This document shows, in pieces, positions 10,599 through 21,093 of a DNA stretch of 64,000 nt (positions are counted from its first letter, which is position 1; each line of letters starts with the position of its first letter). The translations under genes and the position numbers were made by a program. Source of the stretch: Aspidapion aeneum. Taxonomy: Eukaryota > Arthropoda > Insecta > Coleoptera > Brentidae. The stretch is taken from NCBI GenBank assembly GCA_963576565.1, contig OY755045.1, positions 7,437,477 to 7,501,476 on the forward strand, written 5' to 3'. The notes below the pieces were generated by a model that was not told the origin of the DNA, did no database searches, and saw only the letters and a program-made list of their open reading frames with translations.

Positions 10599-12280
10599 AT
10601 GGCTTCACATACAACATTAGAAATGAAAGCTAGAATGGTTACCAAACTGGAAAATGGTTGGTCCATTACCGCTGTTGCTGAAGAGTTTCATGTGTCACGA
10701 AATACGGTATTCCTAATTAACAAAAGGTGGCGGGAAGAACAAGTTTTTGAGAGAAGAGGAGGTTCCGCAAGACCCACTGTTTCCACAGCCGAACAAGACG
10801 AGGCCCTGGTAAGGAGGTTTGTGGATAATCCCTTCGAAAATGCGAAAGTTGCGAGAATTCTGTCGGAGTTTCCTGGAAGTAAAACCACTGTATGGAAGAG
10901 AATTAAAAAATCAAATATTAGACATCGAATTGCGGCAAACAAAACTGCTTTAACGCCCCAACAAAAGCAATCTCGTTTAATATTTGCACTAAACCATATC
11001 AAGAACAACCAAGATTTTTGGAGAAGAGTGATATTTACAGACGAAATGATTTTTCAATATTCGAAAAAAGGAAAAATCAGCGTGTATAGGCCAAATAATA
11101 CTAGATCCCCAGCATGTTATTCGCTATCGTGCTGCTGGACACTTTAGCGTTAATGTGTGAGGCTGGATCTCAGCCAGAGGAAGGGGCGTAATTTGGAGAA
11201 TTGATGAAAGGTTGGTTGAAGAACTATAGCAAAAAAATATTTACCACTTTATTAAATAAATTTTTTGTGAGTTTGTCGGCCAGACTTATATTAATATATA
11301 ACAAAATGTTATGACACCAAGCGTTTTTTCCAGAAAACAATTACATCTTCCAACATGATAATTGTCCGGTACACACAGCAAATATTATGACACCATGGAT
11401 GCAGGACAGAAATATTGAGTCTTTTCCTTGGGCCAGTTACAGCCCAGACATGAACCCAATGGAAAATGTTTGGGGTGTCATAATTAAACAAGGCCAACAC
11501 AAAAATAGAGGCCACGACCCTGAAAAAATCAGCTGTTCTCCCGGGGCTGAGTTTTACATTGGGTCTTATGGGAGGTCAGACGTTTTTTTATGATATTTTC
11601 AAAATGGCACTACAGATTTCCGCAAAATTTCAGTGAAATATTCTCAGACACCATCCCGATATTCCACCAAAGGTTTGTAAGGAAGCAACATGATTAAAAG
11701 GTTAAAATCTTCAAGATTTAGCATTCCTTATTTTGAATTCAAATTACCCGCCATGTACCACATGCCAACTGTTATATTTGACATGTATTTGACTTTGTCA
11801 TATGTGATTGTCACATTCACTTCTGCTTTAAACTTAATTTTTGTGTGAGCTAATGAAGCGGCTATGAAAAATTAGGGCTTACTATACATTTAAAAAAAAT
11901 TGTTCTGCCAGAATAAAGGAAAAACAATCTCAAAAACGGCTTTATTTAACAAAAAATCAAATATCCATAAACCGTCATTCCAACTTCAAAATTTTAAAGA
12001 CAATCAGCTGCGTCGTAACGTGACCATCAAAAAAAAATCAGCCCCGGATGTGACGTCAACAAAGTGGAGGATCGTGGCCCATCCATTTTGATAGCCCTGA
12101 GTTAAACAATTATACCTGCGGAACTTTTTGCCACAAAATGCTGAGCATCTTTGGGAAGGTATTTTAAATATTTGGGATAGTCTTGCTGAACGGGAAGATT
12201 TTACAATCCTCTTTTATGAATCTATGCCTCATAGACTCCAAAAGGTTATCGATGCAAATGGTGACTTGACCAAGTATTAG
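10599..12280 (+). pseudogene. Tc1 transposase (DD34E), broken
   Basis: It begins with the paired helix-turn-helix region (MASHTTLEMKARMV, ENGWSITAVAEEF, SRNTVFLINKRW) and the second HTH (GSKTTVWKRIKK). The first catalytic Asp is in IFTDEM (codon 11040-11042), the second in HDNCPVHTA (codon 11357-11359) and the Glu in NPMENVWG (codon 11462-11464). The gap of 34 residues between the last two is the Tc1 DD34E spacing. It is broken by a shift near 11100, a stop around 11157 where a Trp is expected, further loss near 11230-11340, and a 0.6-kb MITE inserted after codon VIIKQ. The C-terminus resumes at 12110 (LWEGILNIWDSLAE) to TAG at 12278-12280. The Met at 10599 is preferred over one 15 codons upstream because family proteins start just before the HTH. 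Confidence 0.92.
11492..12101 (-). mobile_element. hAT-L MITE inside the Tc1 transposase
   Basis: Ends GGCCAACACAAAAATAGAGG and, inverted, GGGCTATCAAAATGGATGGG are imperfect inverted repeats sharing GGCCACGAYCCT just inside. The 8-bp direct repeat TTAAACAA (11484-11491, 12102-12109) brackets it, and removing element and one repeat restores the transposase frame. The inner part holds TGACGTCA and the AGCTCACA block seen in all copies. hAT is inferred from the 8-bp TSD and CARGG-like ends. Confidence 0.88.
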
Positions 12281-12318
12281 TTTTTAGTTGTGTAAATGGT
12301 GTAAATAGATAGGTATAT

Positions 12319-12907
12319 TTTTTTTCTATAAGCGTGCGGAAAAGTCCACTTTTCCGCACGCATTTTAGTGTGGAAAGTGCCACTTTTCCGCACTAGTGCG
12401 GAAAAGTAAATTTGTTACGATTTTGAGGTATTCTATAACATTTAGACCGTTCAAAATACCTTTGTATCTTTCCTAGCACACGAAATATCCTAAAAATATT
12501 CAAATTGACTAAAATTCTGCTATATTTTCAATATTTTCGATAAAATAAAGTTTTCAGTAAAATAGGTTCAAATTATAAGTTTTAAACCTCCCCGGTATAA
12601 ATATCGTCATTATCAATGTCAAACAACAATGAACACTAGTGGTTTTAGATTTGGCATCTTAAATCACCATAGCAACAAAGTACAAACAAACTGTCAAAAC
12701 AAAGCCAATTTTGCAGATACAAGCGTCTTTTGAATTTTTCAAACAAAAAAATCAGATTTTCAATGGATTCTGCGGACGAAGATCTACCCCAGTCAGTTCT
12801 AGAAGCCACTAAAATGTGAATAATAATAATTGATTTGATTAAAACGTTTTGAATATAAATAATTTTCTGATTAATTTTTAGTTTTTTCCTCACGCTTATA
12901 GAAAAAA
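12319..12907. mobile_element. MITE rich in GTGCGGAAAAGT hairpins
   Basis: Ends TTTTTTCTATAAGCGTG and its inverse CACGCTTATAGAAAAAA. The left side carries GTGCGGAAAAGT/ACTTTTCCGCAC motifs in both orientations. A perfect hairpin of 14-bp arms with a 2-nt spacer lies at 12332-12361. Just outside the right end a further hairpin (12913-12927 with 12942-12956, CCTAACTCGTGCG type) repeats the theme, so the element may be longer than its TIR suggests. Confidence 0.7.
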
Positions 12908-13516
12908 TAGTGTACCTAACTCGTGCGTAAAGTGTCTTTTCCGCACTAGTTAGGTAAACTACTATTACTTTGAATAGCGTTCTCGTATTAGGTATTTTAA
13001 TTTTTACTGCTAACGAGTTTGCATTAAGTTCGTTTGCGTGTTATTTAATATTGTTATTAATAAAATATTTAATAATCCTATTCTTTTCTAACTTTTGGCC
13101 ATAAAAGTGGAAACCTTAGTGTAAGACGGTGTAGTAAAATTAGTTACCTTAATCGCCCGGTTGTTAAAGATAACCATTGAGTTCTATAACGCCCTGAAAG
13201 GTATAAGGGTATAGAAGTCAATGAAGATAACCTATTTAAATTTTTCTGTCAAGTCAATGATATACACTGCTCAAAATAATTAAATACTTTTTGAAGTCGT
13301 AACTAAATTTATTGAAACCAGCTGTACAACGGAAACAAAACAGGTCCCAGAATGGCAACCAATAAAGCGCAGGAAAAAAGGGCGTCCGAAGCTGGAATGG
13401 CAACAGTCAATCCAAATATCAATGAGTCAAAAAAACTTGACAGAAGATGATTGTCAGGATCGAAGGAGGTGGAGAATAGGCGTCGGACAACGTAGAAAAA
13501 CCTTCTAAACCGACAT

Positions 13517-14019
13517 AGTGGTAGCAGAACCGAGAATAATTCGTTTCTGGTTGTAGTAATAACTTTTTGCCAACTTTAAGATTTCTTGACGTAGCCCACA
13601 ATCATTTTAAATAACGCAGACGCAACAGGCACAAAAAGAAGCGCGCACACAGACACTCATACAGACAGAAAAGAAGTACCGACGGACGGACGGTACTACC
13701 GCGATTCGGCACGCAGTTTGAAATCAATTAATTTCTCTGTAACACGGCAACTAATTAAAGAATTAAAACGATTAAACTGATTTCAGCAAGCCAACGAACA
13801 ACAACGCTGTGTGCTAAATCGGTAGCATTACGACATGTGCACGTTTTGGAATTGAATATTTATTTATTGTTCATATTTCATAAGCCATATTGTAAGGAGG
13901 CTGAGGGGTATAAGATATAAGATATAAATCATGGTATAACTAATTTTAACGTATATCATATTGGTGGTCCAGAAATGTGTGTTTTAGATTACAATATAAA
14001 AAAATTAAATAAAAAAAAA
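13517..14019. other. No gene recognised
   Basis: Holds a GGAC microsatellite-like run at 13680-13694 and otherwise unremarkable AT-rich sequence. Confidence 0.35.
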
Positions 14020-14555
14020 CAAACAAGTTTCATGGCTAATCGGGCAAAAAGGAGTTTTTTGTTTCCCTTATATTTTTCCGTGGGTAGCTTGAAAGCTTAA
14101 CCTCACGGGGGTCCAAGATCTAATGGACACCTAATAAGTGTTGACAGTTAACCGTTTCGTCCTTATGGGACTCCTCAGAACACTGCTGGTCAAGTGACAA
14201 ATCTTGCAAAGGTAATCAGACGGTTTTGTCTCTAATTAAATGTAATTAGTGAGCGAACTATAGCAAGAGGCGCCATCTACCGAGATACGAGAGAAACAAA
14301 AAACCAAAAGCAGGGAAAAACACTGCTATACAATATCGATCAATGAAAAGATCGAATGCAAATAAAAGGAAACAACTATAGTCCGTGACCTACGACAGCT
14401 CTTTGTCTTTTCAGGCCGGATCAACGCATTTTGCATTTTTACCCGTCATCAAGACAGTGAGCGTCAATCAACGGAATTTTTAAGCCAAATAATACTAACA
14501 AACGTTGAAAAAACAAAAAACTCCTTTTTGCCCGATTAGCCATTAAACTTGTTTG
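14020..14555 (-). mobile_element. Foldback element carrying a hammerhead ribozyme
   Basis: 536-bp unit with inverted ends of about 45 bp (14020-14064 and 14511-14555), containing GGCTAATCGGGCAAAAAGGA and ending CAAACAAGTTT. The minus-strand hammerhead motif lies at 14137-14184. The first 170-190 bp match the repeat at 43686-43880. There is no ORF. The combination of foldback ends and a ribozyme could come from a DNA MITE that captured a retroelement pseudo-LTR, or from a head-to-head retroelement dimer; the sequence does not decide. Confidence 0.75.
14137..14184 (-). ncRNA. Hammerhead ribozyme, type I, variant core
   Basis: Read on the minus strand: stem I AGTGTT/AACACT (6 bp), core CUGAGGA (fits the CUGANGA consensus because position 7 is free), stem II GUCC/GGAC with loop CAUAA, then GAA, stem III ACGGU-UA-ACUGU (one G-U pair), and a UC cleavage dinucleotide before stem I closes. 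It differs from the 43.8-kb copy only at two positions, both compatible with folding. The tiny stem III (2-nt loop) is typical of hammerheads in animal retroelements, which often work as dimers. Confidence 0.85.
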
Positions 14556-16224
14556 ATTTTTAAATTCACGGGTACGAAATTTCACGTTTAAAAAAAAACA
14601 CCCAACTGCTAAATTTACTTGTAACTACTGGCTACTGGTCGCAGTTGGGTACAAAATTGATAGGTATAATGTACGACATGCTTCAACTTTTATGCCGTAT
14701 TCCATTGGGAAAATGAGAGCAGCACTGGTGGTGCACTGGCACTGAAACGGTGCTGTCAAAAATTTGCACCGAGTGCAGTTTCAATGGAACACGCGGAAAA
14801 TGAAAAATCGCACTCGTGTGGTATGCCATTATGAGCTGTAGAAATTCTTTTTTATTGTTGCTTTAAGCAACGTTAATATAACATTTTTTTTGCAAATAAT
14901 TTTTTATAGTGATTTTCACTTAAAATTGGAAGAATACTCGCAACTTTAAAAAGTTGGTAGGGGTTTGGATAGGTGTTTTCTGCTATATGTTGTTTGATAG
15001 AATCATGACCAACAGTTTGATTTAACCGAAAAATACAATTCTTTAAAACGGTCATTTCTGCTCTTAGAGCAGAAGTATTAATATTAAAAATTTCCCGGTA
15101 TTGCTCGACGAATTTATTCCATTTAACGACGTGGGAAAACTTAATATGAAAATGGTTATGAAATTGTCACCAAAATCGGAAAATGTCCATAAGGCACTAA
15201 ACGCTAACCTCAAAAAAACTAAAAAGATTATTATATTTATTTTAGAAAAACAGTTTAAAAAGGTCTTTTATAACCTTACGACATCTACAACCCGATTTCG
15301 GAAACAAAGGGGCAAAGGTCGCTGTCTTTAATAAATGCGAAATTCAACTTACACTTCTATAATATTTTACAAGATGTCGCCAATATGTATGAATTATTCA
15401 ATATGCATAATTATGATTAAATTTGAAAAATATTTTCGGGAAATTGCATAAGTGCAGAAAAGTTACCGATAATTTAAAGAGAAAAAGCCTAATTCCGCAA
15501 GACAAGGGCTTTTTCCTGAAATGTAAACATTATCTGAATGATTTTAAATTTTAATGCACCTATTTTATTTGAATATTTCCCGAATAATAATAGAAAAGTA
15601 TGTATTTTCAGCGTCATGTTCTTTTACTAGTAGTCGGTAGGGGAGGCCTAAAATATCTTAGGGGGGGCCTGAGGGACTTCAGGGGGCCAGGCCCCCCCTG
15701 GCCCCCCCTAGCTACGCCAATGCCATGCTGTATTCCATACCTCTCACCTATCTTTGATGCAAAAAAGCTTACGTTCGTAAAAAAACAAAATTCATACTCT
15801 ACCCTTATAAAGACTCCCTTAAATAAATATGACACGTAATTTTTTATTTCTCGAATCTTATCTACATGAGAAAATCAAAAGAAATCAATTTTTTTCGAAC
15901 CCGCATTCCTCAAAAAATCTATTTCTCTTGTCTCAAGAGGACAGATGCCTAAAAAAATTAATATTGTTTATTTTAACCACCCAGCGCCTAGACAAATATA
16001 AAACCAATAAAAACGTCTCCTAACTGCTGGTCTGTAACTTGTAAAAGATACCATTTCGTCAGATAGGATCTGGGTCGAGATGGGTTTAGTTTTTTTTTTA
16101 TGTGTACACGGGACAAATTTAAGTTGCTGACTGGCAAATAAAAAACGGGTGCCAGACATTTTTCTTTATTGGTTTTCTTTCGAAAAGACATATAGAGAAG
16201 AGTAGGGGAACCTGGGGTGAAACA
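14556..16224. other. Gene-poor stretch with MITE traces
   Basis: A small inverted pair (TTCCATTGGGAAAATG at 14699 and its counterpart CAGTTTCAATGGAA near 14778) suggests a short MITE. At 15640-15720 G runs then C runs (GGGGGGGCC ... GGCCCCCCC) flank CCAGG, like the GC tracts of hAT-G. Frames of 76-79 codons at 15101 and 15600 show no known domain. Confidence 0.4.
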
Positions 16225-16410
16225 AAATAACTTAAAGCAGTGATTCTTAAACTTTTGTAGAAATTGGCCGACAAAAATACGACTACGAAAATCGCAAACA
16301 AAAACATCTTTTTCTGCACTGGTACAAGCTTTGTGAGCCCATTCACTGCACTGCAGGGCGGGTAATATGGAATATTCCATATTACACGCTCCACAAAATG
16401 TAAACAAAAC
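16225..16410 (-). pseudogene. Fragment resembling the tail of a pogo/jerky-type transposase
   Basis: On the minus strand, in two frames, the text reads CSEWAHKACTSAEKDVFVCDF. Cys and His spaced like this (C...WAH..C......C) is the zinc-binding-like tail seen at the C-terminus of several insect DDE transposases, where a phrase of the type C-x-x-WAHxxC is common. Only about 60 codons are legible and no catalytic region is nearby. It could alternatively be a PHD-like finger relic. Confidence 0.45.
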
Positions 16411-16746
16411 AAGTACTCTGTTAGTTTGTTGTACAAAATATCATAGCAAATCCTTAAAATTTCTACCATCATATGCCTTAATAAACTTACCATGTATTTA
16501 CGCAAATTTATTTCAAAAAAGTTTATTCACAAAACGATTTTAACTGAGACCGTGAACAAACTTTGAACACGTGGAAATCATAACCTCACGTTTTTCGGCG
16601 TTGGTGTAGTATAGACGAGTCGTTAAATACCGAGATGAATTCCAAGACGTGCGCAAGCGTTGATCTGTCACTTCTGCCAACCAATCAACTGAGAGATATT
16701 TCAGTATGGTTTTATACAGCAAAACTTTAATAATTCCCAGTTCTTT

Positions 16747-17004
16747 TTGATGAAAATGCGCCGTTTTTGTGCTGTGAAAATGCCGGTGACGTGCAAGTTG
16801 TGTCACAAATTATTTAGTGCCCAATTTAATTTGAATAAGCACTGTCATCGGGGTTCTACTGTATGTCTATGCCACGATAAACATTTTTTAAGATTTAGCG
16901 CATTTAAATTTGTCAATACTCCCATGGCAAAACAAAATAAACGTGAAATGCAATATAGAAGAAATACTGCATATACCTCAAAAAATATTAATCGCAGCAC
17001 ATAG
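16747..17004 (+). CDS. Short frame with a C2H2-like knuckle, probably a relic
   Basis: 85 codons. Residues 16-35 read CKLCHKLFSAQFNLNKHCHR, with CxxC, 12 residues and then a His, like the start of a C2H2 zinc finger. The second His comes too early (H-x-H), so a proper finger would not form. It lies just inside the left end of the TIR element, so it may be a DNA-binding relic of that transposon. No other domain. Low certainty that it is ever translated. Confidence 0.25.
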   Translation: MMKMRRFCAVKMPVTCKLCHKLFSAQFNLNKHCHRGSTVCLCHDKHFLRFSAFKFVNTPMAKQNKREMQYRRNTAYTSKNINRST

Positions 17005-17107
17005 ATATTGTAAATTTTTGAAATCAAAAAGAAAAGACGAATCTTAAAATGCAAAAATATACAAGGTGTTTCCTCTCAAAAAATCGACTTCATTGTCACA
17101 CCCTGTA

Positions 17108-17823
17108 CAGGGTGTCCCAAATTCGTTGTTTTTTTTGTGGTGTCGGGTATTTCTAGGGGAAATAGAAAAAACTGAGCCCCCTTTGCGACGCTTAAATTTT
17201 AAGAGAAGCCTAAAGGTGAAAACCACATTTAGATATAGCAAGCCGTTTTTAAGCTGCGGAGTGTTTTTGTCGGCATTTTGCTTTTGTGTAAATAGTTTTC
17301 TTATAGATCTTTTCTTGAAGAATTGACAGATGTAAACGGTTTTTATTTATCTGTTTTGGTTTTTAAAATATTGCATAAAGTTGTTATTTTTCTTACAGAA
17401 TAACTCTCTTTTTATTCGATTTTTAAAATCAGCTTAAAATTTCCTTTAAAATGATGGATTACACTCAATATTTTAATTTTTTATTTTTTTATTGTTTTCT
17501 TTATTTTTATTTTTTAATCACCTCTTTATAATTTTTTTATTTTTATAATTTTATAATATTAAAATATTTTAAACCCATTAAGCAAACTAAAATATGTGGT
17601 AAAAATAAAAAAAATTAATTTTATGTGATATCTCAAAAACTAAACGTGAAAAATGAAATTTAATTTAACAGTTTAATTCCTCTTGGAATGTTTTCACAGA
17701 AATAAAAAATATTAATAAATAAACAAATTATAGACCCCTTCCCAAAATGCAGACTTTTTAGAAATACCCCGTAGTTTAAAAACGGCTTGCTATATCAAAA
17801 AACATCGAATTTGGGACACCCTG
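17108..17823. mobile_element. Mariner-type MITE, 716 bp, TA target site
   Basis: Inverted ends CAGGGTGTCCCAAATTCG are identical over 18 bp, and TA flanks them at 17106-17107 and 17824-17825. A second internal inverted pair (AGCAAGCCGTTTTTAA near 17237 and its complement near 17780) continues the foldback. No ORF. Confidence 0.88.
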
Positions 17824-18334
17824 TACATGGTGACGGATAGAAAAAAATTATGTTGGCTTTTAAAGTTGTCATAATTAACCAAAAAAAATCTACAATTTAT
17901 TATAGCCCTTTATTTTCAATGATAAAGTTGTTGAGTGCTTAGGTTATAAAAAACCACCCGATACCTACATAAAATCATACCTAAAAATTAGAATTGACCA
18001 TTATTTTATACCTTGAATTTTTTATTATACGTTAAGCTCTTCGATCTCGCGCCAATCCCGGTATTCGCGCCAATAATTTAAATTAGACATTTTGACGTTA
18101 ATTTTGGCGCATGCTCCTTTGATGGAATTCATCTCGGTATTTAACGACTCGTTAGTATAGCGGCAGTTTTATTCTATTCCAGAAGTCTACAATTTTAACA
18201 AGCTTTCTAATATAATCATCACCTTAGAGATGGAGCCACCCGTTTTAAAATTATAAAAAATTCCATATTAGCCGACTATTCCATAAATGCCAAACGTAAA
18301 ATTTAGTACCAGTAAATTTAAAAAAATCAAAAAA

Positions 18335-18366
18335 AAAAGTTTCGTGGCTTATCGGGTAAAAAGGAT
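18335..18366 (+). repeat. End fragment of the hammerhead-bearing family
   Basis: AGTTTCGTGGCTTATCGGGT and the following AAAAAGGA match the ends of the 14.0- and 43.7-kb copies. The rest of the element is absent. Confidence 0.55.
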
Positions 18367-18392
18367 CTGATGGCAGGTAAAAACGCAATAAG

Positions 18393-18581
18393 CATGGGCG
18401 CACCCAGAGGGGGGGCCTCGGGGTCTGCCCCCCCCCCCCCAAGCCTAAGATTTTTTTAGATATTTTCCACATATTTTATGAATAAAAAGATAAAATAGCA
18501 TAAAATACGACATCATGAGGTCTCGGCCCCCCCCCAAGAGGCATCGGGCCCCCCCCAAGACATATTCCTGGGTGCGCCACT
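18393..18581 (-). mobile_element. hAT-G MITE with exact 8-bp TSD
   Basis: Begins CATGGGCGCACCCAGAGG and ends CTGGGTGCGCCACT. It is flanked by GCAATAAG at 18385-18392 and 18582-18589 (exact). A C run of 14 and other G/C tracts lie just inside the ends. This copy fixes the boundaries of the family. Confidence 0.9.
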
Positions 18582-18589
18582 GCAATAAG

Positions 18590-19017
18590 TGTTGATCTGG
18601 CCTCACTAGATTTTGACCCAGATCCCCGTTTGTTACAGATAGATACCATACACCTACAAACAATGAAACTTTTGAATGGTAGGTATATGTGTTCAAGGGC
18701 TGGAAGCAAAAAAAATGTAAAATTGAAGATATTAAAGAATTTTATATAGTTTTTTACGTTTAAATTTCGTAATACCATATGGCTACACAAGGTATATACC
18801 TACTTTGACGCTCCCAACAACACGAAGAAAAGAAATAATATTTATTAATGTAATATACCTGTTATTTGTAAAATATGATTATTAGAATAGTCTTTAAGAA
18901 GTTATTGTTATGTTATATTAGATTAAGCAATAACATCTTATAAGTAATAATACATTGTATCGGGAAAGTTCTTTAATTCAGCATGTTGCACTCCGATTCC
19001 ACCAAAGGTGTTCATAA
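18590..19017. other. No gene recognised
   Basis: AT-rich spacer between two hAT-G MITEs. Confidence 0.35.
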
Positions 19018-19025
19018 AATATTTC

Positions 19026-19212
19026 AGTGACGCACCCAGGAATATGTATTGGGGGGGGGGGCCCGAGGCCTCTTGTGGGGGGGCCGAAGCCTCATGATGT
19101 CGAATTTTAAGCTATTTTTTTTGTTTTTTCATGAAATTTGTCGAAAATATGTAAAAAAATCTAAGGCTTGGGGGGGGCTGGCCCCGAGCCCCCCCCCCCT
19201 GGTGCGCCCATG
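19026..19212 (+). mobile_element. hAT-G MITE
   Basis: Ends AGTGACGCACCCAGGAATAT and GGTGCGCCCATG. TSD AATATTTC/AATATTTG (19018-19025, 19213-19220), 7 of 8 identical. Long G and C runs lie inside both ends. Confidence 0.88.
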
Positions 19213-19378
19213 AATATTTGGTAAAACTTCGATTGAATAACAAAATAGAAGAAAAAGATTTTTATTTTTTTTTGTTTAGTTGAAAATATCAGTGTCAAAA
19301 AACCATAAAATTACCGTTTTCAAATTTTCTCGAAAAGGAATTTTTTGAAAAACAATTTCAATTTTCGAGAATAAATTA

Positions 19379-20152
19379 AAATATATATCGTTGTAGCTCT
19401 AAAAAACTGGAAACGCTAAGTACACGGCATGGAAATACAACTTAACGACCGATTTACCATATACACACTACAGTTTCCTGACGACCAAGTAATTGTAGCT
19501 AATGATAAAGGAGACATGGAGTATGTGACGGGAAAGTTAACGGAAGACTACCAAAAGTGGGGGTTAACAGTGAACGTGGACAAGTATTTATGTATTCGAA
19601 ACGAATCAAGTGAGTTAGAACTAGATAATGGACAAACAATATCTCCATGCAATGAGTATATACTTGGGTGTCACATTTGATAAGACAGGAACAGCAAAAA
19701 AGGTTATTGGTTGTCTTAACAGTATTTTATGGAGCAGAGAGATAAAAAAGAAAGTAAAATTTAACATATATGAAACAATGGTGAAAAGCACGCTGTTGTA
19801 TGGAATAGAGACTTGTCGTATAACAGAAAAATACAAAGCAAAAATGGAAAGTGTCGAAATGGATGCAATAAGAAGATCAATTAGAATATCTAGAATAAGA
19901 AATGATATCATAAAAGAAAGAATGGGAATCGAGGGACGCATAACGCCATGTACAAAGGATGAACGACGAAAGATTACTAAAGCAGGCCCTAGAATGGCAA
20001 CAATTAGGGCACAGAAAAAGAGGGCGTCCTAAACTGGAAAGGCAACAGTCAATCCAAACGAAAAATCAAAAAAACCTGACGGAAGATAATTGTCAGGATC
20101 GAAGGAGCTGGAGAATAGGCGTCGGACAAAATAGGAAAACGTTCTAAACCGA
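19379..20152 (+). mobile_element. LINE-A copy 3
   Basis: RT palm onward. The catalytic loop is QFPDDQ (about 19465) where FADDQ is expected, followed by KWGLTVNVDK and ELELDNGQTIS. It then shifts frame (about 19660) into FDKTGTAKKVIG, GIETCRITEKYK, IGVGQNRKTF and stops at about 20145. There is an internal deletion at about 19690 and another near 19950. No TAG tail remains. Dead copy. Confidence 0.85.
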
Positions 20153-20513
20153 TAAAAATTTTTTGAAACTTTTTTTTTGTTCTTTTTTTGGGATGTTTAA
20201 ATCGATGTTAGCTTCATCTTCGTAAATTGATCGTTAAAAAAAATTCGTTAAAAAAAATGGTTTTGGATAACTTATTTTTCAAAAAAGTTGCTTTTCCTAA
20301 AATGAGTTTCAAAAAAATGTTTTAAAAAAGCACTTTTTTAAAAACCTTTTGTCAAAAAAAATATTTTTGTTTAAAAATAAAATCGTCGACCTTATTAAAC
20401 ATATCCACTACTCGTGAGTAATGTGTAGAACAGAAACACCAAAACACCATTTTCATTTCATAATGTCCACACGTCCACTCTTCCTTTCTAAAGACTCAGT
20501 TTCCAGTGGCGTA

Positions 20514-20884
20514 CCCAGGAATATGTCTTGGTGGGGGCGAGACCCCATGATGCCGTATTTTATATTATTTTATTCAAGAAATATGTAAAATATGCTTAAA
20601 AAAAGTGTGTGCTTAAGACCATACGGCAGAGGTGTAAACTTCAACCAGGCGAAATTAATAATACTGGCCTTCATCTGCATCATCATATCGCTCGCTGAAT
20701 GTTCCTCTCACAGTTAGTCGGCTCGAGCCGACTTCACCCGAATGAGCGTTACATAGCCGAGCCTGACGGCTCAGTTCAATTCACTACCCACAAAAACTGC
20801 TAAACGAGCCTAAAAAGTTTACACTTTAAAAATGTAGGCTTGGGGGGGGCGGGCTCATAAGGTTTCCCCCTGGGTGCGCCCATG
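20514..20884 (+). mobile_element. hAT-G MITE, split by a small insertion
   Basis: Ends CAGTGGCGTACCCAGG and CTGGGTGCGCCCATG. The usual centre (AATATGTAAAA ... TAGGCTTGGGG) is interrupted at about 20604-20827 by foreign, GC-richer DNA. Confidence 0.75.
20630..20827. mobile_element. About 200-bp insertion with short inverted ends
   Basis: Inverted ends AGGTGTAAACTT and AAGTTTACACTT. The interior is GC-richer than its host (CGGCTCGAGCCGACTT, a 14-bp palindrome CGGCTCGAGCCG). No match to another sequence in this window. Confidence 0.5.
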
Positions 20885-20902
20885 GTTGTCAACACATGTC
20901 AG

Positions 20903-21093
20903 CACTGGCGTATATATAGGGGGGGCCTGGGGGACCCGGGCCCCCCCCCCGAAGCTAAGATTTTTTTAGATATTTTCGACATATTTCATGAAGACAAACA
21001 TAAAATAGCATAAAATACGCCCTCATGGGGTCTCGGGCCCCCCCCAAAACTGCCTCGGGCCCACCCCGAAACTTTTTTCTATATACGCCACTG
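20903..21093. mobile_element. hAT-type MITE with exact 8-bp TSD
   Basis: Ends CACTGGCGTATATA and TATATACGCCACTG. TSD CATGTCAG at 20895-20902 and 21094-21101 (exact). The inner part is hAT-G-like (TTTCATGAA, TACG...CTCATG), so it is a subfamily with altered ends. Confidence 0.88.

Larger units (their letters stand above)
10465..13324 (+). mobile_element. Tc1-family DNA transposon, full length, inactive
   Basis: Terminal inverted repeats begin CAGCTGGTTTCAATAAATTT at both ends, and similarity continues for about 60 bp to GAGCAGTGTAT. TA target duplications lie at 10463-10464 and 13325-13326. At 2860 bp it is about twice the usual Tc1 size, because it holds two nested MITEs (11492-12101 and 12319-12907). 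The transposase gene is described separately. Confidence 0.93.
9950..13516 (+). mobile_element. LINE-A copy 2, split by a Tc1 element
   Basis: The left part (9950-10464) starts in the RT palm (SYIHKSDKK), loses about 250 bp near 10100, and runs through the post-RT block to CATGTA. The right part (13325-13516) resumes at ACAACGG and encodes the C-terminal tail with an intact frame to TAA (13506-13508), ending CRRRTF-like, then CATAGTGGTAG. The gap is exactly the Tc1 element at 10465-13324 with TA duplicated, so Tc1 jumped in after this LINE copy existed. Confidence 0.85.
16608..18160. mobile_element. 1.55-kb TIR element with a nested mariner MITE
   Basis: The left end at 16608-16644 (GACGAGTCGTTAAATACCGA, then GATGAATTCCA) is matched in inverse orientation at 18123-18160. 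Inside the ends both sides have GCGC-containing sequence. The enclosed DNA has no complete transposase. The element is split by the mariner-type MITE at 17108-17823. Superfamily not determined. Confidence 0.75.

Noticed and set aside
15988..16505. Two overlapping minus-strand frames of 128-139 codons
   Set aside because: Only the short Cys/His block is recognisable; the remainder crosses frames and low-complexity sequence.
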